NCBI GenBank assembly: GCA_009760855.2
Contig: WPIO01000214.1
Coordinates: 17,001 to 81,000, forward strand
Source of the DNA: Cristatella mucedo
Lineage: Eukaryota > Bryozoa > Phylactolaemata > Cristatellidae
DNA: 64,000 bases
Reading direction: 5' to 3'
Below, in pieces: positions 35,835 to 47,186 of the stretch. The notes beneath the pieces were generated by a model that was given only the letters and a program-made list of their open reading frames with translations, did not search any database and was not told the DNA's origin. A program made the translations under genes and the position numbers. Position 1 is the first letter of the stretch. Each line of letters begins with the position of its first letter.

Positions 35835-38155
35835 CGGAGCCTGAGCTATGGGGTGAAGGAGCTTTCTGCTGGGCTCGCTGTTTTGCAGGGTCAGGCCAGA
35901 AGGACTTTCGGGGTTAGGCTGGAGGTTGACATAGTGGCCACTCTGTGCAGCAAACAATTCATCGCTGCTTGCTGGCTCACTTTCGCCGATACGCAAGCGT
36001 ATACCGATGGCGTTTGTACTACTGAGCCATTAGCGCCGGTGCTCGCCGTCGGAAGTAGGTCTCGTGTAAAGAAGCACTTGAGCCGCGTTGCCTTACAAGC
36101 CGCCAGCCTGCCAGCACTGCTTTAGAAATCCTCTCCGATAATAATAATAATAATAATACAATTGCATAGCGCCCTCCGAGAACTGAATCTTTTTCTAGGC
36201 ACTTCACAGATGCCGTATAGAGAGCAAGCAACCAGAGTGAGAGAATGTTCCATAAATTAAGGAGTTTAAAGTCGGGAATTGTATACTATTATCATATACA
36301 ATCGTACTAAGGATCTAGGGACACGTTGCCTCTGCACGCCCAATCAGAGAAGTAAGCGGCGAATGGCGCTAGGCGCGCAGCCAGCGCCGCACCGGAAACT
36401 GGTGCTGAGGCCAAGCATGCACGCATGCCAAACGAGAGAATCGAGCGAGAAACACAACAAAATGCAGCCGTTGCGCATTCTTAGCTTCACTCTGCGCTGC
36501 CCGCAACCGTTGCGTTCGCTCCAGCAGCCGCGCGTGGGTCGCGCGCCGCTGCAATGGGCGTTCGACGGAGCTTCCGGAAACACCGACGTCCGACATTGAG
36601 GGCCAAGGCTCCTACGTCTTTAAGTGCTAGGACATTTAGCGCCTGCGACCTGAAGAGCCGGGGCGACCGAGGCGCGAGTTGTCGCCGCCGCCGCGTCGTG
36701 GGGCGCGGACCGGAGAGACGACGGAGAGAGCGCGGCGCCATGAACGAGCCGCAGGTGTTGGCGCGCAGGCGCACGACGCGCTTCCTGCTCCGCTCGCGTC
36801 GATCGCGTGCGCGTCGATCAGTGGCGATCGCTTCTCGACTCTGCACCGCTGACACTCTCTCGGCCGCCGCGAGACGGAAGCAGAGCGGCACGGTTTCCCC
36901 TACCTGGCAATGTCGATGCAGAAGTCGCCTCTGATGCTGCCAGCCGTCGCCGCCAGCGGGTTCGTCGCCCCGATCAGGTCGCGCGCCGCTTTCACTGCGC
37001 CGTCGCCTTCCCAGATCTACAGGACGCCGCGCGGCGTCGCACTGGCGTCGCACTGGCTTCGGACGAGGCGCGCCAGAGCTTCGGACGAGGCGCGTGGCTC
37101 GGCGCACGAATCGATCGCCGGGAGCGATCGACTCATCGCCGGGCGCGGCTCGGCGCGCGCGCGAGAGAGTCAGTTTGCCAAGCGATTGCGAGCTCTGGCA
37201 GACCGCGCCAGGCGGTCCACCGCCGAGCGGCTGATGCGGCGTGCCGCCCTCGGGCGCCGCGGCAGTGGCAGCCGCCGCCGCCGCCATCTGGCTAGCCGCA
37301 CCCCGATCGGAGGAGAAGGAGGCCAGAGGTAAGTGCGGCGCCGAGAGCGAGCGAGCTAGCTAGCGAGCGAGCGAGCGAAAGGCAGGCCGGTCGTAATCGA
37401 CGGGGGCGCTGGCGCAGCGCGTCCCTCACCATGGCAACGATCGGACCCGAGAGCGAGTGCTTCACCAGATCTTCAAAGAATTTCTTGGAGCTCAGAGCCG
37501 CGTAGTGCGCTTTGATGAGAGCCTCCGAAGCCTGGAACGGAGCGCGCGCGCGTGCGTGCGCTCACTTCGCTCCGCCGCCAGCGTTCGGTCGCGACGGCCA
37601 GCTCGCGCGAGCGCGCGCGCTCCGAGCGTCCTTGCGTCCTTCTGCGGTTTTGTGGCAGCGAGCGTTCGGGCGCCGCACGCGAAGGTTTTTTCTGCCACTG
37701 TGCAAGTGGCAAGGCTCTGAATCTGCTGACCTTTACTTTACTTTTACTTTTACTGGGCACGCTCGCAAAAGCCCGCGCTCGTGCGCGCCCACTTTTTGTT
37801 GACTGAATCATTAATGCAGTGCTTACGCAAGCGTGCGACAGTTGCGCTAAAGGTAAAAGTAACGTAACGGTCAGCCGATTCAAGAGCCTCATTTGCCCGG
37901 AGAAGATTTTGGAAAGCATTCCCTCCGGCGGTGGGCCAGCTGCACGAGGAGTCCGCTGCAACGGGCGCGAGCAGGGCGGCGGCGGCGGCGGCGGCACCGC
38001 AGGGCGCGCGCCGCTCCGCTCGGCGGCGGCGGCCATACCTGCAGGTACTTGAGAGCAGCCAGCCGGTAGCCGCGACGCTCGAATCGCGAGATGACCTCGC
38101 CGACCAGACCTCGCTGCACGCCATCGGGCTTGACGAGTACCAGGGTGCTTTCCAT
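34801..38155 (-). CDS. NME: Nucleoside diphosphate kinase, group I (paralogue 1), complete
   Basis: NDPK moves the terminal phosphate from ATP to other nucleoside diphosphates through a phosphohistidine, normally as a hexamer in the cytosol. Exons: 38155-38039, 37531-37430, 37016-36904, 34921-34801 (phases 0, 0, 2), encoding 150 residues, the usual length. Visible motifs: [15 protein letters not shown] near residue 7, [27 protein letters not shown], the active-site NAVHGSD with the catalytic His, and ALWFQPNEV near the end. The start ATG has a good context (GCAGCAATGG); an upstream in-frame GTG is ignored. Compared with paralogue 2, the loop before IRG (NPLAATAGS) lacks the usual PGT. The codons are strongly G+C-rich. 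Splice sites and family match are clear. Confidence 0.95.
35248..35475 (-). mobile_element. LINE family B 3' fragment in NDPK-1 intron 3
   Basis: ACATT-type tail at 35248 (TGTAACGTAATGTAATGTA on the plus strand), then ACCATGTGGGTGCTACGCAG, GCACTCACAGCCTAAGCGGC and ...AGCATGGAAGTAGTAGCTCA. It ends abruptly at about 35470, where a tRNA-like segment begins. Confidence 0.85.
35470..35500 (-). other. tRNA-like 5' half (fragment)
   Basis: On the minus strand this reads GGTGGCAGAGCGGTTGGC, followed by TAAAGACT, resembling the 5' half (D arm, A box TGGCNNAGNGG) of a Ser/Leu-type tRNA. No matching 3' half or B box was found, so it is at best a relic fused to the LINE fragment. Confidence 0.35.
35768..35834. 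repeat. (GA)n microsatellite
   Basis: About 65 bases of GA repeats in intron 3 of NDPK gene 1. Confidence 0.95.
36137..36235 (-). repeat. Stand-alone LINE-A 3'-tail module
   Basis: Plus strand: ATAATAATAATAATAATAC, then GCATAGCGCCCTCCGAGAAC and TTTTTCTAGGCACTTCACAG. It is the reverse complement of the common tail module, inserted in intron 3 of NDPK gene 1 in sense orientation to that gene. Confidence 0.8.
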
Positions 38156-38225
38156 TGCTGCTGCAGCGTCGAGATTCACCGCCTTCGTCGACGTGCCGAC
38201 AATGGAGCAGCTCGCGGCGCGCGGC

Positions 38226-38237
38226 AGCTTTTATAGT
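38226..38237 (-). promoter_or_regulatory. TATA box of NDPK gene 1
   Basis: On the minus strand the sequence is GACTATAAAAGCTGCC, a near-perfect TATA box about 75 bases upstream of the start codon. This predicts a transcription start near 38200 and a 5' UTR of about 45 bases. Confidence 0.6.
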
Positions 38238-38945
38238 CGCACCGCGAAGCGCCAATCTGTCCGCGCGCCATTTTAGCAATCCAGAGCCGCTCGCCGCCCG
38301 CATGGCAGCTGATGGGAGCGCTCGCTCTAAACAAATCCTGTAAAAGGATCCCGCGCTGCTGCTCCTTCTGGGCTCCATTAAACACCTCGAGGGCTTCTGG
38401 AGCTTTCGACATGCCCAAATACGGATCAGCTGGACGGCGGCGGAGCGCTCGCTCGCGGTGGCGCGCGGTCGGCTGCCGCACCGCGCGACGCCACCGGCCG
38501 CGCGCGGTGCGGAGCTCGGAGCCAGCGAAAGCAGCGTATCGCGCGCGCGCGGGATTCGGCGAAAGGGAGAGGGAGCCGTCGGGCGCCCCCCGTGCGTCAG
38601 TGGCGCGCGACGCCGACGGCTCCGCTTCGCTATCGAAGCCGTCGGCGTCCGGCCAAGCGACGAGAGGGCGACGAGAGCGAGGCAGCGCCCGCCTCGTGCG
38701 CGCCAGCGTGGTAATGACTACAAAGCGCTTCCAAAAAAAGAAAAGCGAGACGCTGGTTTTCTTTTAATCGTCGCCTCGAGAGGTCGGCTCGCGCCGCCGC
38801 GCCGTGCGCCGGTTCGTCGCACGGCCATCATCCGCATAGCGCCGCGGCCGAGAGCCGACACCAGTGGGCGGCTTCAATTGTAGAGAGGAGGGGCCACGGT
38901 GCAACGACCGGTGCACGAGCTCGGCACTGGCCGCCGGCTCATTTC

Positions 38946-38949
38946 CTAA

Positions 38950-38985
<36 letters not shown>
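38946..38985. repeat. (CCG)n microsatellite
   Basis: About 13 CCG triplets. Poly-Pro, poly-Arg or poly-Gly frames result, but no gene is evident. Confidence 0.95.
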
Positions 38986-40555
38986 GAGAAGCGCTTCCAC
39001 CGCTGTGGAGCAGAGTGCAAAACGGCAGCCAGTTCGCGAGATTCTCGTCTCGCCTACTACCGCCACCAACTCCACCCCAGCCGCTGTCCCCGCCTGCCTT
39101 CCCCAGCTGCCCCCGCCGCTGTTCCGTAGCTTTCCTCTCCTCCACCGTTCCGTCCTGGCTGCCTCCTATTGCAAGCGCAACAGATTTGACTTGATATTAT
39201 ATACTTTTTTAGCTGCGAACCACTGGTAAAGCTCGCCGGTCTGCTCCGGCCAGCACCTCCGTCCGAACGGAAAACCAGCGAACGCGGCTCGCTGTGTTGC
39301 CGCGTGACGGCCTTGCCGGCTGCTGCTCGCAGGTTCGAATTACGTCGTCCGAGACGCACGCGAGCATTCGTTTTGGTCACGCTCTGGTAAGCAAGATCAA
39401 AGATTCCTTCTTCTTCTCACTCTGTCTCTCTCTCCCTCTCTTCCCGCGAAGGATCGAATCGGCTGCGACCGCGCTGCCGCTAAGGCGCCAGCGTCTTGCG
39501 CCAGGGACTCGGGCTCAGCAAACGTACAACTGACAAGGCACGCCGCGCTTGCTGCAGAGGACGACCGAGTCTCTAGCTAAGAGCCGGTGACATCTCGCGA
39601 GCCTTGCGACTCGCGCTCCGCGCGCGCGGCGTTCGACGCGCGAAAGACAGCGAGCGAGTGAGTGCAGCAGCAGTGAGACTGCCGTAAGCGACCGCGAGCG
39701 CAAGGCCTGGAAGGTCAATGCCCGGATGTTAGCCGCGGCCGCTTCGAGGCGGTCGGAAGCCGAGAGCGAGAAGCTCCGACTTTGGCTACTTTCGCGTCCC
39801 AGCCGCGCCGCGGTTAACAAAACTCGGACGGGCTCGCTTCCTCGCTTCATCGCTTCGCCGAGCGGCCGCGGTTGACGCTGGCTCGCCGCACCAGCCGCGC
39901 CGTGCAGCGCAAATCCGAATCGGTGCGTCCCCGCTCAATGAGGCGTGAATTCGACCCAGCGAATAGCAGCCCAACGCGCGAAGCACTCTAGAATGGCTAG
40001 CCTCACTCTGTCGCCCGCTTTGGAAACGGCTAGAGACGTAGGCGACGGCGGGAGGCGACGGCGTAGCCGACGGTGGGACGTGCGCGGGCCGACGTGCGGT
40101 AGCCGACGCGCCGCCGTCACGCAGCGGCGAGCCGCGCCGGCCGCCAGAGCGGCCGGCGCGGGTGGGCAGAGACGCGCGCGAATAGTTCCTCCAACCCGAG
40201 AGAGCCGCGCGGTCTTGGCCTGGACTCGGCACGGTGCGCCGCTGGCCGACGTGTCGGCCAGCGGCGCAATTAGAGCGCTTCCTCGGCTGCTTCGCGCGCG
40301 AGAGCTCGCGGGGCGGTAATTGATGAGAATTATGCCGACTCGAGGCCGCTCGAACTGCTTCACGTCGAGGCGATCGCAGCGTGGAAAATTCGGCGTGGCA
40401 AGCCAATTACAATGATTATTGACGCCTCCTGAGCCGTCGGGCCGTGCGCGGTGCCCTCAGCTTGCGGCCCTCGCTTCAACTGCTGCGTAGTCGCTTAGCC
40501 CGACAGCCTTGCAATGGTTTTTCGTCCGTCCCAATTTAAGGGGTCGCTCGTCGTC

Positions 40556-40900
40556 TGCTCTCTTCTTTCGCTCCTCTTACGCTCCTCTTCCGCTCTTCTC
40601 CCGCTCTTAGTTAGCTCGTCTCCCACTCTTCTTCCGCTCCTCTTACGCTCTTCTCCCGCTCTTGCGCTCTTTTATCGCTCTTTTTCAGCTCTTCTTCCGC
40701 TCCTCTTACGCTCTTCTTCCGCTCCTCTTACGCTCTTCCGCTTTTCTTTTGCTCCTCTTACGCTCCTCTTACGCTCTTCCGCTTTTCATTTGCTCCTCTT
40801 ACGCTCTTCTTACGCTCATCTCCCGCTCTTCTCCCGCTTTTCTCTCGCTCTTAGTTAGCTCTTCATCAGCTTCTCTTCCGCTCCTCTTCCACCTTCTAAC
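40556..40900. repeat. Pyrimidine-rich imperfect 12-mer array
   Basis: Repeated CGCTCCTCTTAC / CGCTCTTCTCCC-type units over about 340 bases, with the longer unit GCTCTTAGTTAGCTC appearing at about 40605 and 40846. The plus strand is almost free of purine runs. The long open frame here is a by-product. Confidence 0.85.
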
Positions 40901-41106
40901 GCTTCGACGCGGCACGAGTGGCGGTGAATCGGCTGCCACAGAACTTCGGCGACTAAGCGGAGGCGAAGCGAGTCAGCTCGTAAGGCGCTCCGCCTCCGCG
41001 ACGCGATACACTAGTCCGTCGACATTGCAGGGCAGCGCCGCGCAGCGGAGCGGAAAAGAAAAGAGAAAGAGAGGCTCGAGTCGAGCTCGTAGCGAGCAGC
41101 TTCGCG

Positions 41107-41176
41107 GCGGGCGAGCGCGAGCAGCGCTCCTCGGAGCAGCGCTCCTCGGAGCAGCGCTGCTCCGAGGAGCGCTCTT
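41107..41176. repeat. 15-mer tandem repeat ending in a 36-bp perfect palindrome
   Basis: GCGCTCCTCGGAGCA occurs two to three times in tandem. The last unit is followed by its inverse, so 41138-41173 is a perfect palindrome with half-site AGCGCTCCTCGGAGCAGC. Confidence 0.92.
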
Positions 41177-41484
41177 CGCTCCTACTTCCTTTCCGTCCGC
41201 TCGGGTTTCCAGCCGTCTGCGCGCAGTACCACCGCCGTTGCCGACGGCTGGAGACGTACGTTCGCTAGCTCCGCGTACGCTGTCGGCTGCTAATGATGAC
41301 TCCACGGGAGCATGAAGCTTCGGGAGCAGGAAACTGCAGGAAAGGACTCCAGCCGGCAAGTGGCTCTTTAATTAAGGTGCTCGCAGGTCCGCGACGATCG
41401 CGAGGTCTTCGACGGGCTCGCGCACTAAGTTCAAGTTGCTGCAGAGGTCAATTTGTCTTTGTCGAGGTCAGACGACCCGAATCC

Positions 41485-41545
41485 ATCCTAAGTTCTCTCA
41501 AGTGCTCTTGGAGGGCGCTATAAACGAATGAATTGCATTTTTATT
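41485..41545 (+). repeat. Decayed LINE-A 3'-tail module
   Basis: AAGTTCTCTCAAGTGCTC, then TTGGAGGGCGCTATAAACG, resembles the ...GAGTTCTCTGAGGGCGCTTTATC module, but it is diverged and lacks a good ATT tail. Confidence 0.4.
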
Positions 41546-42189
41546 TTTTTGCTTGGCAGCGAGCGACATGGTGGGGGCGCGTAGGGACGCCGGTCAAACT
41601 TTCAACTCGGTGCTTAGTGGACATTCCCGACCAGCGTATAAATTAAGCGTCCTCGACATAGGCCGAGTGCGACAGCTTGACGCAGCTTTCGCATGAACCG
41701 ACGTCGTAGAAAGCGCTGAAAGATACCGGAACTCATTCCAGCAGCTCGTGCCCGCACAACCGACTCGCTGTAGTCCCGCGACGCTCCATTAGTCCACTAA
41801 GGAGGAAACTCGTGTACTATTGTGCGCTTAATATCTTGTTATTACGAAGCTATAATAATAATAATAGTCGTATGAAGAAATGATAATCTCGTAATACTGA
41901 ATTGTCGCTACGCTTGCCTTCGCTACTAGAGCCTACCAGAGCATTCGTTAGAAACCGATCGGCCGAGCTAAATGCCCGCTCTCGGCCGGCGCGAGGAAAT
42001 CGAAACGAAGCGGCTAACTGCCGGATAGGAGGCGCGGTCGGTGGGGCGGCTGCAGGTCTTGCTCGAATTTCGCTTTTCGCATACCGCGGTTGGTATTGCG
42101 AGAGCAGACAATTCCTGTCCCGGTCTCAACAACGCCAGCTAGCCGCCGTCCGTGCGGCCTCGATGGCAGGAGGCACGTTGCCATTGTAT

Positions 42190-42194
<5 letters not shown>

Positions 42195-42288
<94 letters not shown>

Positions 42289-42291
42289 CGC
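42195..42291. repeat. (CA)n(TA)n microsatellite
   Basis: About 80 bases of CA followed by a short TA tract. Confidence 0.95.
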
Positions 42292-43763
42292 ATGGGTCGG
42301 GCAAGGGGCTAAAGAATTTCAGCTCAGCGCATCTTTCAGCGAATTTTTGGAAGGCTTATAAGCTCTTGACGTCGCCACAGAGACGCGGCCGGTAGGTCTG
42401 TTCTGCTGCGAAGCAGCAGTAGTGCGACCGGCCGCCTCGCTCGCGGCTGCACTCAGGCTAAGCGCGCGGCAGCACTTGCACAGCGAAGCTGTAATGGCAA
42501 CTATAGCTCAGCTGGCGAACTCGTAACGCACCACGCTGTTTCGACGAGCTGCCGTGGCGAACACGAAATTCAGCGCCCAGCTTCGAGTGCAGAAATAAAA
42601 CCTGCTCTTCCGCCGTCGCCTTATTTCCGCAGCATAAACGAATTACCTTGCTTTGAGCGCATTACTTTCCTTCAACTAACAATGCGCAAACGGATTTTCG
42701 AGCACTCGACGCAGCATGTCGTGGCATTTCGAAAGCCCGCGCATTTGAAAGCGCCGGCGTTTGTCGACTCGGATTTTCTTTTTAGCTCGTGCGTCGCCTC
42801 GGCGATTCGATTCAACGTTCGCCGGCTGGCGAGCTTGGCGTCCAAACCCTCATCGCCGCAAGACCGCCTTTGCATCGAGCACTGGGCGTTCGCTGTGGCT
42901 TCGACGCGATGTTCTGTCTGACCGCGTGCTCCAAGCAGCCCGCGCGTCCCCCCCCCTCCCCGGGCTGTCGAACCTAACCGAAATTTTCTCGGTCTCCCTC
43001 AACAGAAAGAGAAGGGACGCCGCCGACCGCTCGTTCGACCACTTGTCATCGATTTCGATGACGGGCTACTTCCGGTTTGAGGCTGACATCATTCGGCGGC
43101 GCCCAGCGACCGTTTTCGCACGATTAGGCGCCGAAATGAGCTTCGAGCTGGCCCGCCGTAATTTGCGCCCGGGCGCGCTAATTAGCGAAAAGTCCTTGCC
43201 CACGCCAGAGCTTCCGTTGCCGAGCCGGCATTAACTGGTTCGGCGAAGCGGCGGCGCGGCCCGATGATGGTCGCAAGTAGCGAGGGCTTCGGGCCGGCGC
43301 GTGGCAACCTTATTTGCCGGCATGCGAAATCCGGACGGCTCTTGCGAGCGCTGTTGCCACTAGCGCCCGACACTGTTTCGCACGAAGCGAGCTCTTCGTT
43401 CCGTTTTGTGCTATCCCCACGTCGAGGTTTTGCAACCGCCTCGCCCGGCCAGTCAGGGATTGGGGCCTTCTAAATAGAGAGCAGCACGAGGCAGCCGCTC
43501 GGCGGTCGCGGCGATAACGCAAAGGCGGAAGCCAGTCATGAGCACTAGCGGGCACCGTGCATTTCGCTAAAGAAAAGGAAACAACTAGATACAAGGGAAG
43601 CAGTCACCTCGTCCTCGAGCGTTACGATAAGACTTCCCACACGTGACGTGGAGCTTTTGTTTCTCTCCGCAGAGGTATTGACTTAGCCGCTACCAATCCG
43701 GCGACTGAGAAAGACCGGCTTTATTCCGCTGTGAATAGCGGCAACCTAGCTTCATTCAGGCCC

Positions 43764-43767
<4 letters not shown>

Positions 43768-43853
<86 letters not shown>

Positions 43854-43866
43854 CAGAGAGAGAGAG
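43768..43866. repeat. (GA)n microsatellite
   Basis: About 95 bases of nearly pure GA. It lies close to the composition border from G+C-rich to A+T-richer DNA. Confidence 0.95.
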
Positions 43867-44863
43867 CACACATAGGGTACCGAGTACAGATTACGTGTTT
43901 AGCTTCGCATTCTTTTGCGTCTTAAGCCTCCAGCTGCCTCGTGGCGCTTCAGATTGTGTTTTAAAAATGTTCTGCCACTGAGTAGCTTGGCGATGTCGCA
44001 GACATCGCTATAATTAAGCACGCCCGACATATACACGACCGTCGTGCTGCTCACCATATCAAGTTGTCAAATAACTTCTGCTCATCCTCATGGAGTGTCT
44101 GAGCATCCACCCTATCGCTGAGGCCATGTTTGGAGCCAGCATCACCGTTCACTAACAGTTCATGTTGAACGATTCCACGGTGCAACCAATTGACTGGTCT
44201 TATGGAATGCTCCAACGTCGGTAGAGAATCAGTTTTCTTTTCTTTCAGCAACTCGAGTTGTCATATCAAGACAATTTGACCGCACTGCTGTTGACTGCCT
44301 GCATTAGTTCATCTTAACATTAGTGCAACGTCCTGGGACGCACCAGTCAATGGCAAAAGAGCCGGAGCTAATCCACACAGTAACCGAGCTCCAAGGCTTG
44401 GCCCACTCACTGGGCACGACGAATAAAAATACACCCGTAATCAAGATCGAGGCACTAGCTGTTTTTGAATTAGAGCGATAAAGACATCAGGTGACCGAAC
44501 CCAACCGGCATCCATGGATGGAACCGATCGGCTGCACCTTGTTTTGGTCGCTTAAGTGCACAGCACATTGAGCTGGTCACAAAGTTCGACTATATCTGTT
44601 TAGTGCCACCTCTCTTCACTCTATGGGCTAGGCTCCGAGGCAGAAGATCACTGAGTTTGCATGCTGCTCTATGGCTACAAACGACGTGTAACCGCACTGA
44701 TGCCAGTTCACATGCTGCTTAGGTTCATAAGGCTGATGCAAATGCCAACCTTAAGGGCTTAGACCGTTTCCAGAGGAAGTCGCAGGCTTTTCCATGCTCG
44801 AATAATCAAGGGATGGAAATGTTGACTGCATAAAAAATTCAACTCGTGCTGCATAAGATGTAA

Positions 44864-44869
44864 TTTATT
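44864..44869 (-). terminator. Poly(A) signal of NDPK gene 2
   Basis: AATAAA on the minus strand (GGGAATAAATTAC context), about 30 bases past the stop codon, implying a very short 3' UTR. Confidence 0.6.
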
Positions 44870-44899
44870 CCCATTTCGGCAGTTATGAGCACACCATCC

Positions 44900-46442
44900 T
44901 TATGCAAAAGGATTCTCATACACAGACGAATCGGCCACCGGAGTCCAGCTGACAAGCTCTGAGGGGTCAAACCACAAAGCAATCTCCTTCTCTGCTGATT
45001 CAACCGAGTCACTTCCATGAATGATATTCCTAAAGTAAGCATTCAATAATTGCTCATAGTGACCAGGCAAGAGATGCCAAAGAGATTCAAAATCAAAACG
45101 GCATGATAGCATTCTTTCTGCTTTGTTAAGCCAATAGTTCATACAAATGCACTTACGTCGGCAGACAATTCAATATGACAAGACCAATATAGATTGCACA
45201 GCCGAGCATGCTACAATGAGGGCACCGATAGCACACAAGCTGCACTAGCAGGCAGGCTCGCACTCATACCTGCCAACATCGATGCAGTAGTCGCCCCTGA
45301 TCGTGCCAGGCTTCGAGTCCAGTGGGTTGGTGGCGCCCAGCATGTCTCGGCCAGTCTTGACGGCGGCTTTGCCCTGCCACACCTAAGCACGGATAAAAAA
45401 GGTCAAACAATCTACACGAAACTACACATACATAGAAAACCTAGCACTTGATCACGTCTGACAAACGACTAACAACACCTATGCACGCACGAACCGCAGC
45501 TGCACGCAATAAAGAAAACCCAAAGCGAAGGTCACGCCACAAGCGAGCTACTACTGCAGTCGCCACCAATGATAACAGGCCTTCTAGCACTAGAGTGAGG
45601 GTGTAGCTTACATCTTTACAGACAAGGCAGTTATGCGCCACGCCTGCTCGTTGGTAAGCCTTTATGTCTGCACGAGCACGAGAAAAGTGCACGCCGGCCC
45701 AATCTGCGCTCCTTGGGTGAAGGAATGCGCGCAGCGCCGGCAACCGTGCAATCGGGGCCCGAAACGGGCACACGCGCGACTCGAGAGACGACGTGGCGGC
45801 GGCGGCAACCGCTGGCTGCTTACCATTGCGACGACCGGCCCGGACGCCATGTACTTCACCAAGCCAGAAAAGAAGCTCCTTCCGGCCAAATCGGCGTAGT
45901 GCTTCTCTAAGTGGTCTTTGGTGGGCTTAAACGAACGAAAAGTTACTCGGCTAACAGCGACCGGGCGCCGCACATCAGGTCGGAGCTTGGGGAGGGAGAG
46001 GGGGGCAAGCGATCGTCGCCGCATTCGGTGAGAGAGCAATCGCTGCATCGGACGCCGACGGACGTCCAGTGCCCGCGAAGCGCGGCCGACGGCGTCGTAG
46101 CAGAAGCGAGGCCGTGGGGCTCGCCATTGCAATGCCCCCTCTCAAGTACCACATTAATGAGAGCTTAAAAGCACGCGTTGCAGCAAGAGCTGTTGCCTCC
46201 GCTTTTGTGGCCTCCAAATACGGTCGAGTGCTATCTCCACGTATGTATGTAAGGCCAGGCTGCGCGAGCCGCCGCCGCCGAGGGGTCGCGGGCGCCAGTA
46301 ACGGGCGGCGTACCTGCGTGAACTTCATGGCCACCAGTCGGTAACCTCTCTTTTCAAAGCGGCCGACAATCTCTCCCACAAGCCCTCTTTGAACACCATC
46401 TGGCTTGACCATGATAAACGTCCTCTCTTGGTTGCCGGCCAT
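44900..46442 (-). CDS. NME: Nucleoside diphosphate kinase, group I (paralogue 2), complete
   Basis: Same enzyme family as the gene at 34801-38155. Exons: 46442-46314, 45925-45824, 45382-45270, 45029-44900 (phases 0, 0, 2), encoding 157 residues. Motifs: [54 protein letters not shown] (the complete group I signature), [20 protein letters not shown] with the catalytic His, and a C-terminus ending SSVYENPFA. Exon lengths 2 and 3 (102 and 113 bases) equal those of paralogue 1, so the pair arose by duplication. This copy keeps the canonical PGTIRG loop and is probably the conserved housekeeping member. Exons 1-3 are G+C-rich while exon 4 is A+T-richer. The next gene on the same strand ends only a few hundred bases upstream. 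Confidence 0.96.
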
Positions 46443-46937
46443 TCTAGCTATCGAGTTCACGGACTACGAGGTGTACACGAGTCACACCACCGGCGGGGCG
46501 ATACAGGAAGGCAGGGACCGTGCGCGCGCACACGCTTCATCCGGGCTGTGGGGCCCACGTCGTTAACACGGACACAGTACTCGGTAATGCTACCCAATCT
46601 TCGTAAGATACACAAGATTTAATGTCTTATTTAAATTAAATTTTATTTATTTCTATTATTCAATTAAGTAGCCTAACTTAGCTGACAAGGAAGCTCGTAT
46701 TTACCGGCCTGTGCAGCTACTGCTCCGTCCTCCAGGTTACATTCCAAATAGAAATTAATCAAAGAAATAGAAAAGTCTTATTAATTGGGAGACAACGCGG
46801 AGTATTTTTACTAGATTTTAATGATTCGGATCTTCCCTCTTTGCGAAAGACGTCTACTGGCCTTGACGAGCGAGCGCATTTGGTCGCCGTTCGCAGCCGC
46901 TTCCGGGTACTCGTTGCTAGGCACCGCGCTAGGTGTT

Positions 46938-47186
46938 TTAAGTGACCGAGAAAATGCAACGGATCGATGAGACGTCGTGGTCACTTACAATTGCCAGCCA
47001 GCCGGCTCCCGCTGTAGCTAGGATTTTTAGTGAAAGATAGCGTGCACGCTCGAAGTTGTTCAGGTAGCATAGCTCCGGTGACGTCTGCCCGCGATCTAGG
47101 CGTACAATTCCGAAACGACCCGTCGAATAGAGGAGCGCATTTCCTCCTCTACTGTCAAGTCTGCTCCTACTTTCAGTCAAGGAGCT
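46938..47186 (-). CDS. Last or internal exon(s) of an unrecognised gene
   Basis: A strong acceptor (ATTTTTGCAG on the minus strand) opens a frame at 47186 with SRLDSRGGNALLYSTGRFGI, then LCYLNNFERARYLSLKILAT and a hydrophobic AGAGWLAI. At 46988 there is a perfect donor GTAAGT in phase 0. The frame also reads through to a stop at 46938. If spliced, one possible final exon follows near 46905 and ends GKIRIIKI, but its acceptor is weak. AATAAATAAA on the minus strand at about 46640-46650 would end the transcript, only about 190 bases upstream of the NDPK-2 start. A small membrane or mitochondrial protein is conceivable; I do not recognise the family. Upstream exons were not found. Moderately likely to be a real exon. 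Confidence 0.45.
   Translation of the reverse strand, partial: SSLTESRSRLDSRGGNALLYSTGRFGIVRLDRGQTSPELCYLNNFERARYLSLKILATAGAGWLAIVSDHDVSSIRCIFSVT

Larger units (their letters stand above)
38238..44860. other. G+C-rich region between the two NDPK genes
   Basis: About 6.6 kb without a recognisable gene. It holds a CCG tract (38946-38985), a pyrimidine-rich 12-mer-like array (40556-40900), a 36-bp perfect palindrome (41138-41173), CA/TA (42195-42290) and GA (43768-43865) microsatellites, and a decayed LINE tail near 41485. The many open frames in 38-43 kb are Arg/Ala-rich on both strands and show no motifs or exon structure. A single promoterless exon could still be hidden here. Confidence 0.5.

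Noticed and set aside
36487-37295. Long frames on both strands over NDPK-1 exon 3
   Set aside because: The true coding frame here is the 113-base exon with the NDPK signature; the long frames are Arg-rich shadows.
38155-38179. N-terminal extension of NDPK 1 (eight residues from an upstream in-frame GTG)
   Set aside because: The ATG at 38155 has a good initiation context and matches the usual NDPK N-terminus, and the upstream codon is GTG, not ATG.
39786-41315. Several 130-220 codon frames between the NDPK genes
   Set aside because: Composition is Arg/Ala/Ser-rich or pyrimidine-repeat derived on all strands, with no recognisable motif or conserved exon shape.
42490-42560. Possible tRNA (TAGCTCAGCTGG resembles an A box)
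   Set aside because: No B box or cloverleaf could be drawn at the right distance.
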